From Astrothelium macrocarpum (taxonomy: Eukaryota; Ascomycota; Dothideomycetes; Trypetheliales; Trypetheliaceae), in NCBI GenBank assembly GCA_021030915.1, contig JAGEMR010000013.1, positions 186,001-250,000 on the forward strand: DNA of 64,000 nucleotides, read 5' to 3'. Within the stretch, counting starts at the first letter, position 1, and each line of letters begins with the position of its first letter. This document shows positions 44,741 through 56,800 of this stretch, one piece after another. A program made the position numbers and the translations under genes. A model generated the notes under the pieces. It did no database searches and had not been told where the DNA came from. It saw only the letters and a program-made list of their open reading frames with translations.

Positions 44741-44912
44741 GCAGAGTGAACTTGCTGCTGTTCAAAATAAGAACCATAAGATTGGTCCATAATTTCGAAC
44801 CTTTGATTGATATATAAAGGGGTGTTTCAGGATGTAGAAATAAAGTCAAGGTCTGGTGAAAGAACGCGTGACATGAATCGACGGATGAAAGTCGACGCTT
44901 GGATAAGCGGCA
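44741..44912 (-). pseudogene. Decayed duplicate of the TRM9 5' end (exon 1 and upstream)
   Basis: Aligns over about 175 bp, same orientation, with 41876-42052. Shared words include GCAGAGTGAAC/ACAGAGTGAAC, TTGCTGCT, GGTCCATAAT against TGTTCCATAAT, AAGTCAA, ACGCGTGA and AATCGACG. The equivalent of the TRM9 ATG lies in the conserved TCCATAAT word, but the reading frame around it has diverged. Substitutions are of mixed type, not only C-to-T/G-to-A, so this looks like ordinary decay rather than pure RIP. The MITE at 42.1 kb lies just outside the matching block. Confidence 0.6.
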
Positions 44913-45260
44913 TAATACGAACTACGTACCTAGATCATGATGCTGTTTCGTAGCCCACAAATTTATTTCAACATTCCCTCAATACCATAGTTTTGAAAAT
45001 CTTGAACAATAAATCTGGATTTTATGGCTTTGTACAGCTTAGTAATAAATTATCAACATTTGTGTTTGAGATAATGCTCAGCCTCGAAAGCGGCTAAATG
45101 AGGAATGTAAAGAACATGCATCAATTGAAATCATGCACGGACTCCTAGGGTCAGAAAATTCTTCGGTAACATAAAACATCTTTGGTATTCTACTTGACCC
45201 TAATTCACTCTGACTTAGTCATTTACCTTTCCTGCCAACTGAGGCCCTTCACCGGTGATA
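44913..45260. other. Intergenic region
   Basis: About 350 bp, AT-rich, before the 3' end of the NB-ARC gene. No gene or repeat recognised. Confidence 0.4.
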
Positions 45261-47939
45261 CTAAAAGATTAAGTTGTCCCAGTCTCTATCTGCAAGATCT
45301 TCTACAGGCCGCCGGTCTTCTGGCTTCAATGCGCACCGCATCTCCATAGCCTTGGCCAGAAGAGCATCACCCTCTATTGGTAACCCAATAGACTGCACCA
45401 ACAGGCCCTTCTTCCACAATGCGCGTGCCGTTTGTGGTTTGTGTTTGTCCTTATATGCTGCGAGCGCTCCTTCTAATGAGGTCCTAAGCAGTTGCATCAG
45501 CACCCATCCAACACGAATTTGTCTATCCGGGCATTAATACTTACAAGGCATTTGCGCTGTTTCCCGACCGCAAATAGTCCTTCGCAACGCTGAAGAAGCA
45601 GTCGCCTGTGAATTCATGCTTGTCTCCGTTGACCGCTCTCATGTTTTCCACCGCACGCTCGTGAAATTCCAAACCTTCATCGTATCGCTCCTGTGCTCCT
45701 CGAAGATTACCCATAGTACGCCAAATTTGCCCACACCTGCTAGCATTAGACAAGGGCAATCGTTTCAGCCAGGGATATCAACTTTGGACCTACTCGGCTG
45801 TAGTCTTATCATTTTTACCCAGCACATTTTCATGCTCCTCCAAAACAGGCACCAAAATCTCTTCTGCCTCTGTGAGATGACCATCCTGAATCAATACGAG
45901 CGAAAGATTCACCACCGGCCAGGTTTCCGCAAACTGTGGGGAATTTTCAACATTCTTGATTGTTTCATATGCAAGCCTCCAGCTACTTTTTGCCTCTTCC
46001 ACCTCTCCTCTAGTAATGTGACAGACAGCAGCTTGGTTGTAAGCGAGCCCTAGAGCCAAGGAATCTTTCTTTAGCTTGTATTTCTGGATGCTTTCGAATA
46101 GAATCCCAATCCACGTCTTAGTATCTTTCAGACCATCTCCAGTTCCAGTCATGAAGGTGGTTTGTGAGATGGTATCATGAGCCTCACCAAGCCAGTGTGT
46201 TAACTTCCTCTCATCCCCTCTGCCCGAGCTCAAAGCTGCTCGCAATATACTGGTCGAAAGCTTTGCAAATGGTATAGCCGGCTCGTATGAGCCTCGCTCG
46301 TACGAATACCTACAGAGAAGAGATCAACGAGTGCATGAAAGCATAAAGCTGAACCAAATGAATTTACATACCAGGCAAAACTGGAGAATAATACACCACT
46401 CTCTGCAGTCCCGTCATATGATCCAGAACGAATTTTGTCTCCAAACAGTAATTCAAGTCGAATGATATGCGCAGTGTACTTATCAGCAACTGGGTAGCGC
46501 CACGCCTGATTCGCGGTTGGATCTGTTCCGGAAACATAAGGCCAAACGCTGGAAAGCAAGACTACTGCAGCTCCGAAAACAGACCGTGACTCCTCTTCAT
46601 CCATATTTTCTCGTACAACATCCTGGACCAATCTATGGATACGCAGTTCGCTGGTTGCCATATTTCGCGCAATGAGAGATGTCTGAATGAGTTCAGTGCG
46701 AGCTTCAAAGAAAACCGACTTCGTTTTGGGAAAATTTTCCAATTCAACTTTGTTTGCCCCGTCAATTAAGATCTTTTCAGAAATCCGATCAGGATCGATG
46801 ACAGATAAGACTTTAAGGACTGCTGATGCGGCTGCAGAAAGCTGTTCTATGGCCCATGTTGTTGAAATTGTCTGCTGATAATTACCTAATGAACCGCGTA
46901 TACGCAAATCATGGAGACTTTTAGGGCTTTCGTTGTAATACTCTTCGAACTCACTCAGCGAGAGATGTTTGCGACGGATTATGGCACTCATTTGTGCGAT
47001 TGCGAGTGGTAGACACCCAAGCCTTTCCACAATCCTTGTGCCGAGTTTTTGGGACTCGGGATCGTCCGGCCTGGAAGACAACTTACAGAGCATGGCACTG
47101 CCGACACTTGATGCCAATGGGGACACATCTATGCCCATTGAGAGTCTGTACGTATCCTCCTTGGTATAAGGGTATCGACTTGTGACAAGCACTGAGCCCG
47201 GGCCCTGAGTAGGAAACCAATCGTAAAGAACATCAGGATCATCTGCGTTATCAAAAACAATCAGCCAAGTGAATTGTATATTTGGCGCCCGATCTTCTCG
47301 CGGATAATAGCCAACAGGGTCTGCAAGCCAGCCCTTCACCACTTCGCGCGCAGCAATATCATCCAGTCTCGCGTCCTTTCCTTTCAAGCCCAGCTCTGTA
47401 GCTATTGAAGAGAATTGTGCAGTCATTTTTTGCGTAGTATCCGCATAGATCCAGAAGATGGCATCAAACTTGTGTCGTCGCGAGAAGAAATATTCGATGG
47501 CAATCTCGGTCTTGCCGATGCCACCCATTCCGCAAAGGGAGAAAGATCTTGGAGCAATAGGAATGTCACCTAGAGTATATGTTTGATCTTCTGCGATATC
47601 TCGTGGAAAGAATTCTTGATCAATCTTGTCAAGAACGTGCTCTTGACCAAAGAACTCTTTGTTGCGGGACACCGTAGCAACATGGATGAATGGGAATGCC
47701 ACGCCTGGCTTTTCTTTCCTTTCATCAATATCTTGAAATGCCTGTTCATAAATCCTCTGGCTTTCTGCTGCCTCGCTTGATTGGATATCGGGGTTGGGGC
47801 CAGCCACAGAGCTTGTGCCAGTGGGTTTTGATGCAGATCTGAGAGTTGCCGCTTTCCAAATAGGCAACGATTGGAGCTCGTTTATCTCTGGTTGTTCGAC
47901 TTCGATCGAAGGATTGTGGAAATGGTCGGAGGTAACCAT
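45261..47939 (-). CDS. NB-ARC/TPR STAND protein (fungal NLR-like)
   Basis: Exons 47939-46372, 46309-45794, 45736-45545 and 45483-45261 (introns 62, 57 and 61 nt) give 832 aa from the first in-frame ATG. NB-ARC motifs: P-loop GMGGIGKT at 137-144, kinase-2 WLIVFDNADD, RNBS-B-like GSVLVTSRYPYT and GLPL-like LGCLPLAIAQ. A helical region and TPR-like repeats at the C-terminus (EERYDEGLEFHERAVENMRA-like spacing) follow. Such proteins act as signal-activated oligomerising switches in non-self recognition and programmed cell death. No effector domain is visible in the 130 residues before the P-loop. The frame stays open to an AG acceptor-like site near 47.99 kb, so an upstream exon may be missing. 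Confidence 0.82.
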
Positions 47940-50695
47940 TGACCTTAAGTCGGCATGACGAGTAGCAAACACTTTGCGTAGCCCAGTGAGCCTTGTCTAA
48001 AGTCATTGGCGATCCCATGGCCTAAAGAAGTCACAAATCATTAATTACACTGTGTACCACGAGTGTGAGTGCAGTCGTAACCTTAGTCATTCAGTTTCTC
48101 CATCTGAAGTCTATATACACGCACAAGGTTCTAACATGTTCCTAATTTGAGGTTCGAAAGTCCTGTTTTTCCGGTGCATATTGCAGCAAAGTGCGCAAGA
48201 TCTTCATAGCCACATTCCAAATGTATGGAACTAGGCTGAACGACCTATTCATAACAACGGAGTATCTTTCGTAACTGTATGCAACCTCGAGATGGAAACA
48301 GGGGATGCTGAGCGTACTCCATTGATACAGTCGAAAGACTTCGCGAACTACTTTGCGAAATAGCAAGTAGAGACAATGTGTTGAACATAGAATGCCATAG
48401 CAGATGCAAAGTCTAAAGCAGGTCTGTAGTCAAGTCCGATTTTGAAAGTTCGCGTGCTGTTCGTGCGAGGGTTTCGTTCAATTCTGTAGCTTAATAAGTG
48501 TGGCGCAGTCAATGTGGCGCGTCATCCGACGCTAATCCTCAATGTTTTTGCAGACACATGGAAGCCTATCCTACCTTTCTCCCAAAGATAACCAGCCTTT
48601 GCCAGCCTTACTTGCCACCATTCCTTACGAGCAGAAACATTTCCGAACTCCAAGCATACAAAACAGGGTCATGGGAATCTACCCGACATCGAATCGCATT
48701 ACCTCACCTTTGACAACTGTGCCTTGAAAGCGTGTGCAATGGTTTCAACAACTCTGTTGACCGGCGAGACATGAACGTCGAGTACTTAATAATGCGGCAT
48801 TTCTCTGTCCACAATCTCTGTCACTGTACCATCGAAAAGAAGATTGCTATTGAAGTCATCCACCAGACGCACGAGTGGACGGACAAGCGATATTTGAAAA
48901 GGTTCAGAGAAATACACCAAGAAGGCTCAGCAATGGTCTACCCGGATTCAAGTAATAACTTATGAATGCATTCCGTCGGATAGTGGCTCAAGGCTACCTC
49001 TGACCTAGCACATCCAATTAGAATGCGTACAATTTAGCATCACAGCCGCGTTGCACTCGTACCACACGAACACAGTACTGCATATGAGGAAAGCAGTCAA
49101 GATTGATAAAATAGAAAAACGGAACTTCCTCAGTGTATCAGCTGTCCTCACAACAATCATGGCAAGCTTTTGAAACCTGATGCAATGGAAAAGACGCTTT
49201 TTGCGCTTCGAGCAAGCTACTTCACTTCCCAGTAGCTCCTGTATATTGAATTGTCGAGTCACTTGTAGACAAATACCGATAAACAAGATAGATCAGCCAG
49301 CGTTCGAATTGTCCAAGCGGGTCGATCGCAAAATGCCCCATGGACAAACACCGACAAAGCGTACGCGAGATTTTGTACATCATACGGCACCGCGAAGGAC
49401 CGAGTCGGCCATGCGTCAAAACACGGGGATCGTTACAGAAGGTAGATTAGAGAGTCAACAAATTCGAATTCAGATATGTGCGGCTTTTTGGGAGATCTGA
49501 TGAATTTTCAGAGCAATGTGGAAGCGGCATTAAAATTCTATCCGATACCAGAGCCCAGGACTAGGACCAGAAAGCCATCAAACGGACAAGAAAGATCACA
49601 AAGCTAGTATCGCGAAGCGAGCGCAGTCTTGGGCAGATGCTTACGAAGCCTGAGTACAATTTGTGAGGGATGGCACACTGACATGCACGATTCTGTCTAA
49701 CAACGCGCAAAATGCTATGAAAAAGGTCAAAAATGACGATGCAGGTTGCAAGACCTGAGGTTTCAAGCGGTAATCCATGTCTGAGGATAAGATTTGCCGT
49801 CATCAATCATATGCGGCCATCTGGAAACATCAATTTGTTGCTGGGTATCTTCTTAGCTGAAGTGTACGACCTGTACACGAATGTCCCAGGAACTACGCCA
49901 AAGGGCCAACCGATTATATGGTCGTAGAAAACAGCATGCGACAGTGATTTTGTCACATGAACCCTTCTGAGGAGATTCAGTTGCTAATATACTTGCCACG
50001 CTCCAGGTTCGAAAACACCTTCCAACGCAATGTTGTGAACAACGTGTTTTCCACCAGATGCCAGAATGAGCGGACGGAAGAAAAATTGAGATATTCGACC
50101 TGATGTCTATTAGCTGATTTGTTCAACAGTGAATCGGCAGATATGATCAACATATAGAAGACTTAATGAGTACGAGAGTGTTTGCAAATTCAACTTGCTC
50201 AAATTAGCAATTCAATCTATCGTATATTGACGGCACTAAAGTGAAGGCTACTACGATTGTAAAGGTCTGCATCATCTGGTTAAAATTACAACGATAGACG
50301 CTGCGCAAACAATGAAGACAGTTGTGTTGGAGAGAGGGTCAAGAACATTGTGAGCAGACTGTCTTCATGCTCCAAAGGCTACCCGGGCTTTGCCCACGTA
50401 TAAGCTCATTGCTCTGTGTGGCAAAGTAGCCAGGAAGTGGAGAAATGATTAGTCCGAGGACTATTCAAGAAAGCTTTGCCATTGAGTCGGCCATGACCAC
50501 ACCTATACCGATCTAGATTGTCTGACCTCGAGAGCGGCACTGTCAACCTCAGATGGGTTCAGGTGTCTGGCAATTCAATTTGGCAAGACGAGACAAAATG
50601 ACCTAGCCAAGATGGCTCTCACAAATAAATGGGTATTCGTGCTTGGTCTAACAACTAGCCTAGATTCGAAGCAAACCGGAGATATGTCAAAAGTC
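47940..50695. other. Gene-poor AT-rich stretch
   Basis: 2.75 kb with only short open frames on both strands. A leftward frame around 48366-48142 (containing VVREVFRLYQWS and LVPYIWNVAMKIL) might be a remnant or a lost upstream exon of the NB-ARC gene; no splice path was convincing. Another leftward frame near 49286-49005 has one hydrophobic run. Overall it looks like decayed accessory DNA. Confidence 0.5.
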
Positions 50696-51502
50696 CTATA
50701 CATAGTTCTTGGCGATAATTATATCGGAATTTAGTAAATATGCTGTAACGCTCTCCGTTCGTGACAGCAATGAGTGAGTTGATAAAACTGAAGCCAATCG
50801 AATGATCATGATGGAGAAGGAAATAACGACCGTAGTGAATAAAATCTTAACACTACTGGGCGATCTGTTTTTCCTACACATATCTTCACTATTTTGTCTG
50901 ATGTGCGAAGTAGTCCTCGATGTAATTCGAGACTCGTTGGTATAAAATGCGGGACGTGTGTCACATAGTCGGCTGTCTGCGCGAACAGGTATTGTTTCAT
51001 CAGTGGATAGCATTTCAAACCAGACAACCTGACATTGTTGTAGATCCGAAGTGAAGATTTTCGCGTATTAAAAATTATCGCCTTCGATGGAACTGCGAAT
51101 GCGGGACTAAAAGAGCTTATTTCGATTGACTACAGCAGTATATTTGAGATAGAAGGAGCTCGAGAAGCTCGCTGTCAAAGTCGTACCATGTAGAGCGCTT
51201 GCAACAGCATTTACAGTAATGCCTTCCACTGGTAAGAAGGTGCTATTGAGACAGGGTCGAAGCGTTCGTAGAATAGCAAATCCGAGTAATGCTGCTTCAA
51301 TAGGCCTCCTATTCACCAGCTCGGTCCGCAGACCAAGACGTGTTAGCAAAGCATATGCCAGCTCAATGTAAAACGTGACTAGCAGAGCGCATATGGAAAC
51401 AATATCAGAGATGGATGGTAGCTTAGAGATAGCCGATCTATCCGGCGCTAGGTTCATATTTGCTGATATCCCTTCACCATTGCAGGTCTCGCCGCCATTC
51501 AT
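50696..51502 (-). CDS. Orphan two/three-TM membrane protein (tentative two-exon model)
   Basis: Exons 51502-51134 and 51028-50696, joined in phase 0 across a 105-nt GT-AG intron (51133-51029), give 233 aa. The N-terminal half has two hydrophobic runs (SDIVSICALLVTFYIELAYA and the RPIEAALLGFAILRTL area). The second exon has a third (VKILFTTVVISFSIMIIRLA). Without splicing, each half is a separate frame of 131 and 105 codons. No family recognised. Located in gene-poor DNA between an NLR and a ubiquitin protease. The model is only modestly supported. Confidence 0.35.
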
Positions 51503-52012
51503 TTCTGTGGGGTAGGTGACCTGAAAGGCGGCACACGACTGGAAATGTCACTCATGGGGTGTGACATTCCTGGCCGTAACAGGTTCGTAGAGGCTGATGC
51601 TTATGTAAGCGGCGCAGAGCGGAGAAGCTAAGGATTTGCTTCTTGGCCCTAACCTGTTGGTGTAAACAACATCCAAGAACGAGATTTGCCGCGTTATTGT
51701 CGGCCCATTGATCTCGAATACGTTTCGAAAGTCTAAATTCTTAGCAGCTGGCTCACTGAATCAACTGAATCAGTGTTCGTTACTGGCTGAAGACCGAGAC
51801 AGTGACATTCAAGAACAAAGCCTCGACAACACCCAATCAGCAAGCGGTATTCTGCTGAATAGCGCTCTTGCTATTCAGAACAATAATATGCCGTTTCTTC
51901 ATATATCGACTCACTGTACTGGTATTGTCTTTTTCATTCTGGTCTATTGTAGCCTCTGTTCTTCCCGGTAGCCATTGTCAACCACAGACTGGACTGAGGG
52001 CCCCCAGAACTG
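51503..52012. other. Intergenic region upstream of the ubiquitin protease
   Basis: Roughly 500 bp. A rightward frame at 51708-51971 has no recognisable domain. No gene called. Confidence 0.45.
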
Positions 52013-52080
52013 TATAAAAGCCATAGCTACCGCGACTCCCCTTCGCAAAACTTTTCTTCCTCTTCTGCACTCTCTCTTCA
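52013..52080 (+). promoter_or_regulatory. TATAAA plus CT-rich core promoter
   Basis: TATAAA at 52013-52018 is followed by a pyrimidine-rich tract at about 52037-52080, 146-213 bp before the ATG at 52226. A well-formed fungal core promoter, suggesting the ubiquitin protease gene is transcribed. Confidence 0.55.
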
Positions 52081-52225
52081 CTGGCTCCACCCCGAGACTT
52101 TTTCAGCATATAATTTGACTTTCTCCACCTTCAAGCCGCTGGCGGCTATTATTCCGGGTTCATACTCTCTCTACTTCGCATGTTCGCCTCCAGTCTCTAC
52201 CGCTTGAAGTCATAAGATATCAAAA

Positions 52226-53461
52226 ATGGCTCGTCCAACCGAGATTTCCAAGGCATCGGCTCCCAGCACCAAATCACGATCCTCACGTTCGCCCCAAGAA
52301 GCCATGGGGTCTGCCAAGATCAACTCGAAGTCGCCAGATCGAGTTGTTAAATCGCAGCAAAAGGCTACAAAAACTAAGCAAGCAAAGAAGTCTGGCTATC
52401 GCATCGAGCTTGTTAAAGCCGATGGCACCATCATGGAGAGTATCCCAGTGCCTGATAATGTCAACATAAAACTCCAGGACCTTCTCCAAAACCAGGCCTG
52501 GTTCAAAAATCCGAATACTCCCATGGAGGTCGCCCCAATAGCAGATGTCCCCCTCCCAGAGCCTCACGGAATCCGAAGGAACCATACCGCTTTCTGTTAC
52601 CGCCTCAGCCTCCTCCAAGCCCTCACCCACTGCCCGCCCTTCTGCGCGGCACTGGGGGCCTCCAGATCCCACTGCGCGCTCCACCACCAGCGCGCCAAAT
52701 GTCTCGCGTGCGCCCTCAACCGCATCATCCAAAGCTACTGGCGCGCCCCAGCCGACCTCCAACCCGCAGTCAGCACCTTCCACGAGGTGCTCCGCGCCAC
52801 CAGCAAGCCGTCGCCATGGCCCTACCGCGGCGTGCACGAGCACGCAGACATCCAAGAGTTCTTCCTGTGGCTGGCCGCCGTGCTGCCGGAGCAGCACCCG
52901 GGGGCGTCCGAGCTCCGGGCGACCCTCGAGCTGGTTCTCGAGGGTCGCTGGACCTGCGCCCATTGTGGCCGGGTCCACGCCAAGCAGGACTCGGATGTCT
53001 GCCTGTCGCTGGGCATCACGGCGCCGTGGCGCGGGTTGCCGTTGTCGAGCTACCTCCGTGAGTATATGGCGGAGGAGGTGGAGGTGCGGTGCGAGTGCGG
53101 GACGAACGAGGTGCGGCAGCGGCAGAAGAGGTTCACGGCGGTCCCCAGTGTGCTGGTGGTGCAGCTGAAGCGGTTTGAGTATGTGGGTGGGAGGGGGATG
53201 CGGAGGGTTGATGGGAAGGTGCAGTTTCCGGAGCTGTTGAGCCTGAAGAAGTTTGCAAGGGAGGGATTAGAGGGGACGAAATTCGAACTGACGGCGTTTG
53301 TGGCACACTTGGGGACGCTAGCCCATGGGCATTATGTGGCAATGGTGAAGGGACCCAAGGGGGTATACGAGATCGATGATCACCTCGTGAAGAAAAGGAA
53401 GGATTGGTACGATGTTCCCGCGGGATTCGCGCCGTATCTGCTATTTTATGTACGGAAATAG
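52226..53461 (+). CDS. Divergent USP-type ubiquitin carboxyl-terminal hydrolase
   Basis: Single-exon, 411 aa. A basic, Ser/Lys-rich N-terminus (1-56) precedes the peptidase C19 fold. The Cys box is atypical: TAFCYRLSLLQAL, with Cys124 where the family has GNTCYMNSxLQ. The Gln/acidic EF box reads HADIQEFFLWL. Zinc-finger Cys pairs CAHC and CECG are present, as is VLVVQLKRFEY. The His box is HGHYVAMV (His369), followed by YEIDD (Asp384/385). All three catalytic positions are kept, so activity is likely. The core from 52.55 to 53.3 kb is strongly GC-rich and intronless, unlike the AT-rich surroundings. It sits between two NLR-like genes. Substrate unknown. Confidence 0.82.
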   Translation: MARPTEISKASAPSTKSRSSRSPQEAMGSAKINSKSPDRVVKSQQKATKTKQAKKSGYRIELVKADGTIMESIPVPDNVNIKLQDLLQNQAWFKNPNTPMEVAPIADVPLPEPHGIRRNHTAFCYRLSLLQALTHCPPFCAALGASRSHCALHHQRAKCLACALNRIIQSYWRAPADLQPAVSTFHEVLRATSKPSPWPYRGVHEHADIQEFFLWLAAVLPEQHPGASELRATLELVLEGRWTCAHCGRVHAKQDSDVCLSLGITAPWRGLPLSSYLREYMAEEVEVRCECGTNEVRQRQKRFTAVPSVLVVQLKRFEYVGGRGMRRVDGKVQFPELLSLKKFAREGLEGTKFELTAFVAHLGTLAHGHYVAMVKGPKGVYEIDDHLVKKRKDWYDVPAGFAPYLLFYVRK

Positions 53462-53860
53462 ACGACTTGACTGGACCAACCGGTAATGGAGGATCAGTCG
53501 GGCTACAAGATTCGACAGCTAATCTGTACAATACGTCTTTTCAAGGCATAACAGTAATACTAATTGATATTAACCCTATCTTAAAACTCGATTGTGAGAA
53601 TCTAATGTGTAATGACATCTTTCATCACATTTATTACGAATTGGGGTTGCCATTTTCTTCAAGACATCGGCTGCAGGTTTTGTTCTTCTGGCCATCGGAA
53701 AGCCGTAGTCGCATGAGAATAGAGTTTTCTTATCGAACAGGATTGGAGAGATTGCCAGCACATCCCAATGGCCCCACGCTTGATAGATGCTTGATGGTCC
53801 GGCATCTCTGGGTATAGCACTAACACTGTATTGTTTCTCATCAATTGAAGCCGTCATTTG
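53462..53860. other. Convergent 3' region
   Basis: 399 bp between the stop codons of the ubiquitin protease and the NACHT-WD40 gene. Presumably the two 3' untranslated regions; no gene recognised. Confidence 0.45.
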
Positions 53861-56800
53861 TCAATTTTGTGAGGGTATTTGATCAACGTTGAACTCGTAC
53901 AAATGAAACTTGAAGTCTGTGCTACAAATGGCGAGTTTGCCTTCTTTGTCATCCCAGCCTCCAGGGTGAGGGATATTTTGCCGCGGTAGTTGGAGCAATT
54001 TCTCGTTTCCTTGACATATCCAGTTGCCACGTACTCCGAGTCGATGCCTGATCAACTGACTAGGGACGGCAAGGGGATCTGGATTGCCAAGGTCCATGGG
54101 TATGCCGTTCACGTACAAGATCATGGTTGTATCCAAGGAAAACGTCACATCGTTAACGCTCATTGCTACATTTTTACAGCAAAATTTTGCACCCGTAGTT
54201 GTGTCAAATATGTCAACAAACCCCGACCCATAGCGAGCACGAGCCAGAAGATTTCCGTCTAACGAGATAGAAAGCAACAAGTCAGAAAGCAGACCGTGGC
54301 AATCTCCAGGTGGTTCAATCTTAGTCTCGGTAGTTTCAAAATTCCCATCGCCCTGGTTGACACCGAATCGATATTTGCGAATAATGCCTGACTTGTGATA
54401 GGATATTACGTCCGCACTATCTGAGGATGCCGCCAAAATTCGTGGCCTATCGGATCCATCAATCTGCTTACAATCACGATATACGACTGATTCTGGGAGA
54501 CAAACGTCCCAGATTTGAATTTTGTGAGGTTCTGGACGAAACATGTCCCAGAAATGATCTCCCGGAGGAAAAACACCTGAGACGGTTACCAGAGTCGTTT
54601 TGTCTTTCGAGAAAGCGAAGCAATTTATATATCTGTTTGTTTCTTTGGAAAGATTTAGCAGTTGTCTAATGTTCCCTGTTTTTAAATCAAAGATAGAGAG
54701 GGAAAGTCCATTGCTTGTGTACACTACCAGCTCGCTGCCAGGGATAAAACGTGGACATTGAGGTGGAACCGAATGTGGGAGGTCAGAAACGTTGCTTGTA
54801 CTTATATCGCCCGTCTGGCGGTGATCGGGAATAGCGTCTAGATCAATGTAAGACAGCTCTGCGTAAGATTTGTAAAATGTTCCATAAAGCATTATATGCC
54901 CTGATACTTGAATAGTCCCTTCATCTGGTCGCAGTTTTCGTAACACTTTGACTAATGCTCCCGATGTCATGTTCCAAAGGAGCACTTCTTGGTTAGTTTC
55001 GAAAACCAAATTCTTTTCGTCGAGGGAAAATTTAGACTCTAGTAGGGTGGTTCTTGGGGCATCCACTTTCAGAAAACGAATTATTCTGCCAGAATTGGCC
55101 TCAATCACATGAATCAATGAACCACGTCGCTGGTATGCCAGAGAGTTCCCGTGTAAAGCCATTGGGAAAGGTGGATTGGAAATAGCCCGAGGACGTTCAA
55201 GTGACCATATTAGTGCTCCTGTTTCCAAGCTATACACACACATCTCCTGGGATTCTGTCAGGTCCTCGTATCCGTCTGGGTAAGTTCTTCTGTCAGAGAC
55301 TAATAGGACTATCAAGTTATGGCTGACAGCCACCGCAATCCGACACGTCGATAGTATGGCGGGATGACCAGCTAGTCTTAGCTTCTTGGTAAGCACGCAC
55401 TTTCTAGGGTCCCAAGTTGTAACAATCGGCTCTGATGACAAAACCAATAGTTGAGAGCCATTTTCGGCGAAGGAACCTTCAATTGATGGAAAGCCCATAT
55501 CCACCGAGTTACAAAGAAGTCTACCAGTACTAGTGCTGAAAGTAGCAATCTTATCGTTGCGAGAACTTGGGGAGTATTTCGTCGTCCAGTCTTTTTCATG
55601 CGCCCATAAGGTCAGATCTCCACCGTCGGGAGAAAATTTTATGTCGTGGGACATGGCATCGTGAAAGTCATCTCCTAGGTCCACTGGAAAAGAAAACAGC
55701 CGGGTACCTTTTGTTAGATCCCAAAGATCGACGGCACGACTTCTATTATTATAATTTACAACCTGCTCTAAAGCTGTTGAAAAGTCATAACATTGGAAAT
55801 CACGTGCACCATCTCCGAAAGAGTGTATTCTCGGGCCCCAGGATAGATTATTCTTGGGAGTTTTGAGAAGCCATTTTGGGATGCTCGGTTTGAACAAGAC
55901 TCGGACATGGCTGTTCTCTGGCGCAAAGACCAACGCGGAGCAATATATCTGGAGAGGTGCATGCTCGAAAAAGGTTCGAAAACAACGAGTAAAGCGCGTC
56001 GCGTCATATGCTAAGGCGTGTAAATCGGGATTTTGCCAGACCTTCTATTTATCAGCATTGTAGATGAGTTCAATATCCTCGTGTTTGCCTTCACTAAATT
56101 TTCAAGGCAGATAATGGCTGATACGCCTTCGTGAACCTTTCCAAGAAGGACCAGAGCCTCAAGCCAGTGTAGAAAGTGAGTTGCAAGAAATTTGTACACC
56201 TGTTGAGCATCTACACCGCTTCTTTGACTGTTCTGTAAGTGATCAACCCAGTATAGAGTTGCGTAACAGAGCTCTAGCGGAAAAGTGCGCTCAATTTTTT
56301 CTGAAGGCACGGAATCGAGCCTTGTCCCTGGGCTTCGAAGCTCACAAATGTCTTCTCTAAGATGTCTTGACATCAGATTTAGACAGAGTCCAACCAGATG
56401 GCCATGCATGGATGGTACGTGGATCGCATAGCGTATTCCACAACGATTGAAATCAACAAGAAAATCTCTAAAAGACGGGTGAAGAAGTTGGATGGACTGA
56501 TCTTCATGCTTGGGAATGTCAAGAACAGAATGGAGGTCATCAAGAACAGTGCCTGTTATCCAAGGATCGACATCCAAAAGTCTAGACAAAGAATCAATGT
56601 TGAAAGCATCGAATGAGACAACGATGGGTCCAATGATTTTCCTGAAGGCAGATACCCGTTCTTCTGTTTCGCTTTCTTCCAAGTCATTCATGAAAGACTT
56701 ATCCAAAACTTGGATATAAATCTTGTCCAACGACATCTTATGCACACCATCTAATGAATTTTCCAAAAGAAGAGCCAGAGATTTTTCTGGTGGTGTGTAT

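Noticed and set aside
44741..44912. RIP as the cause of TRM9-copy decay
   Set aside because: Visible substitutions include many transversions; there is no clear C-to-T/G-to-A bias by eye.
56011..56094. Apparent frameshift between the NACHT and WD40 halves of the NLR
   Set aside because: A 50-nt GT-AG intron (56094-56045) with a suitable branch site restores the frame and conserved sequence, so it is not a lesion.
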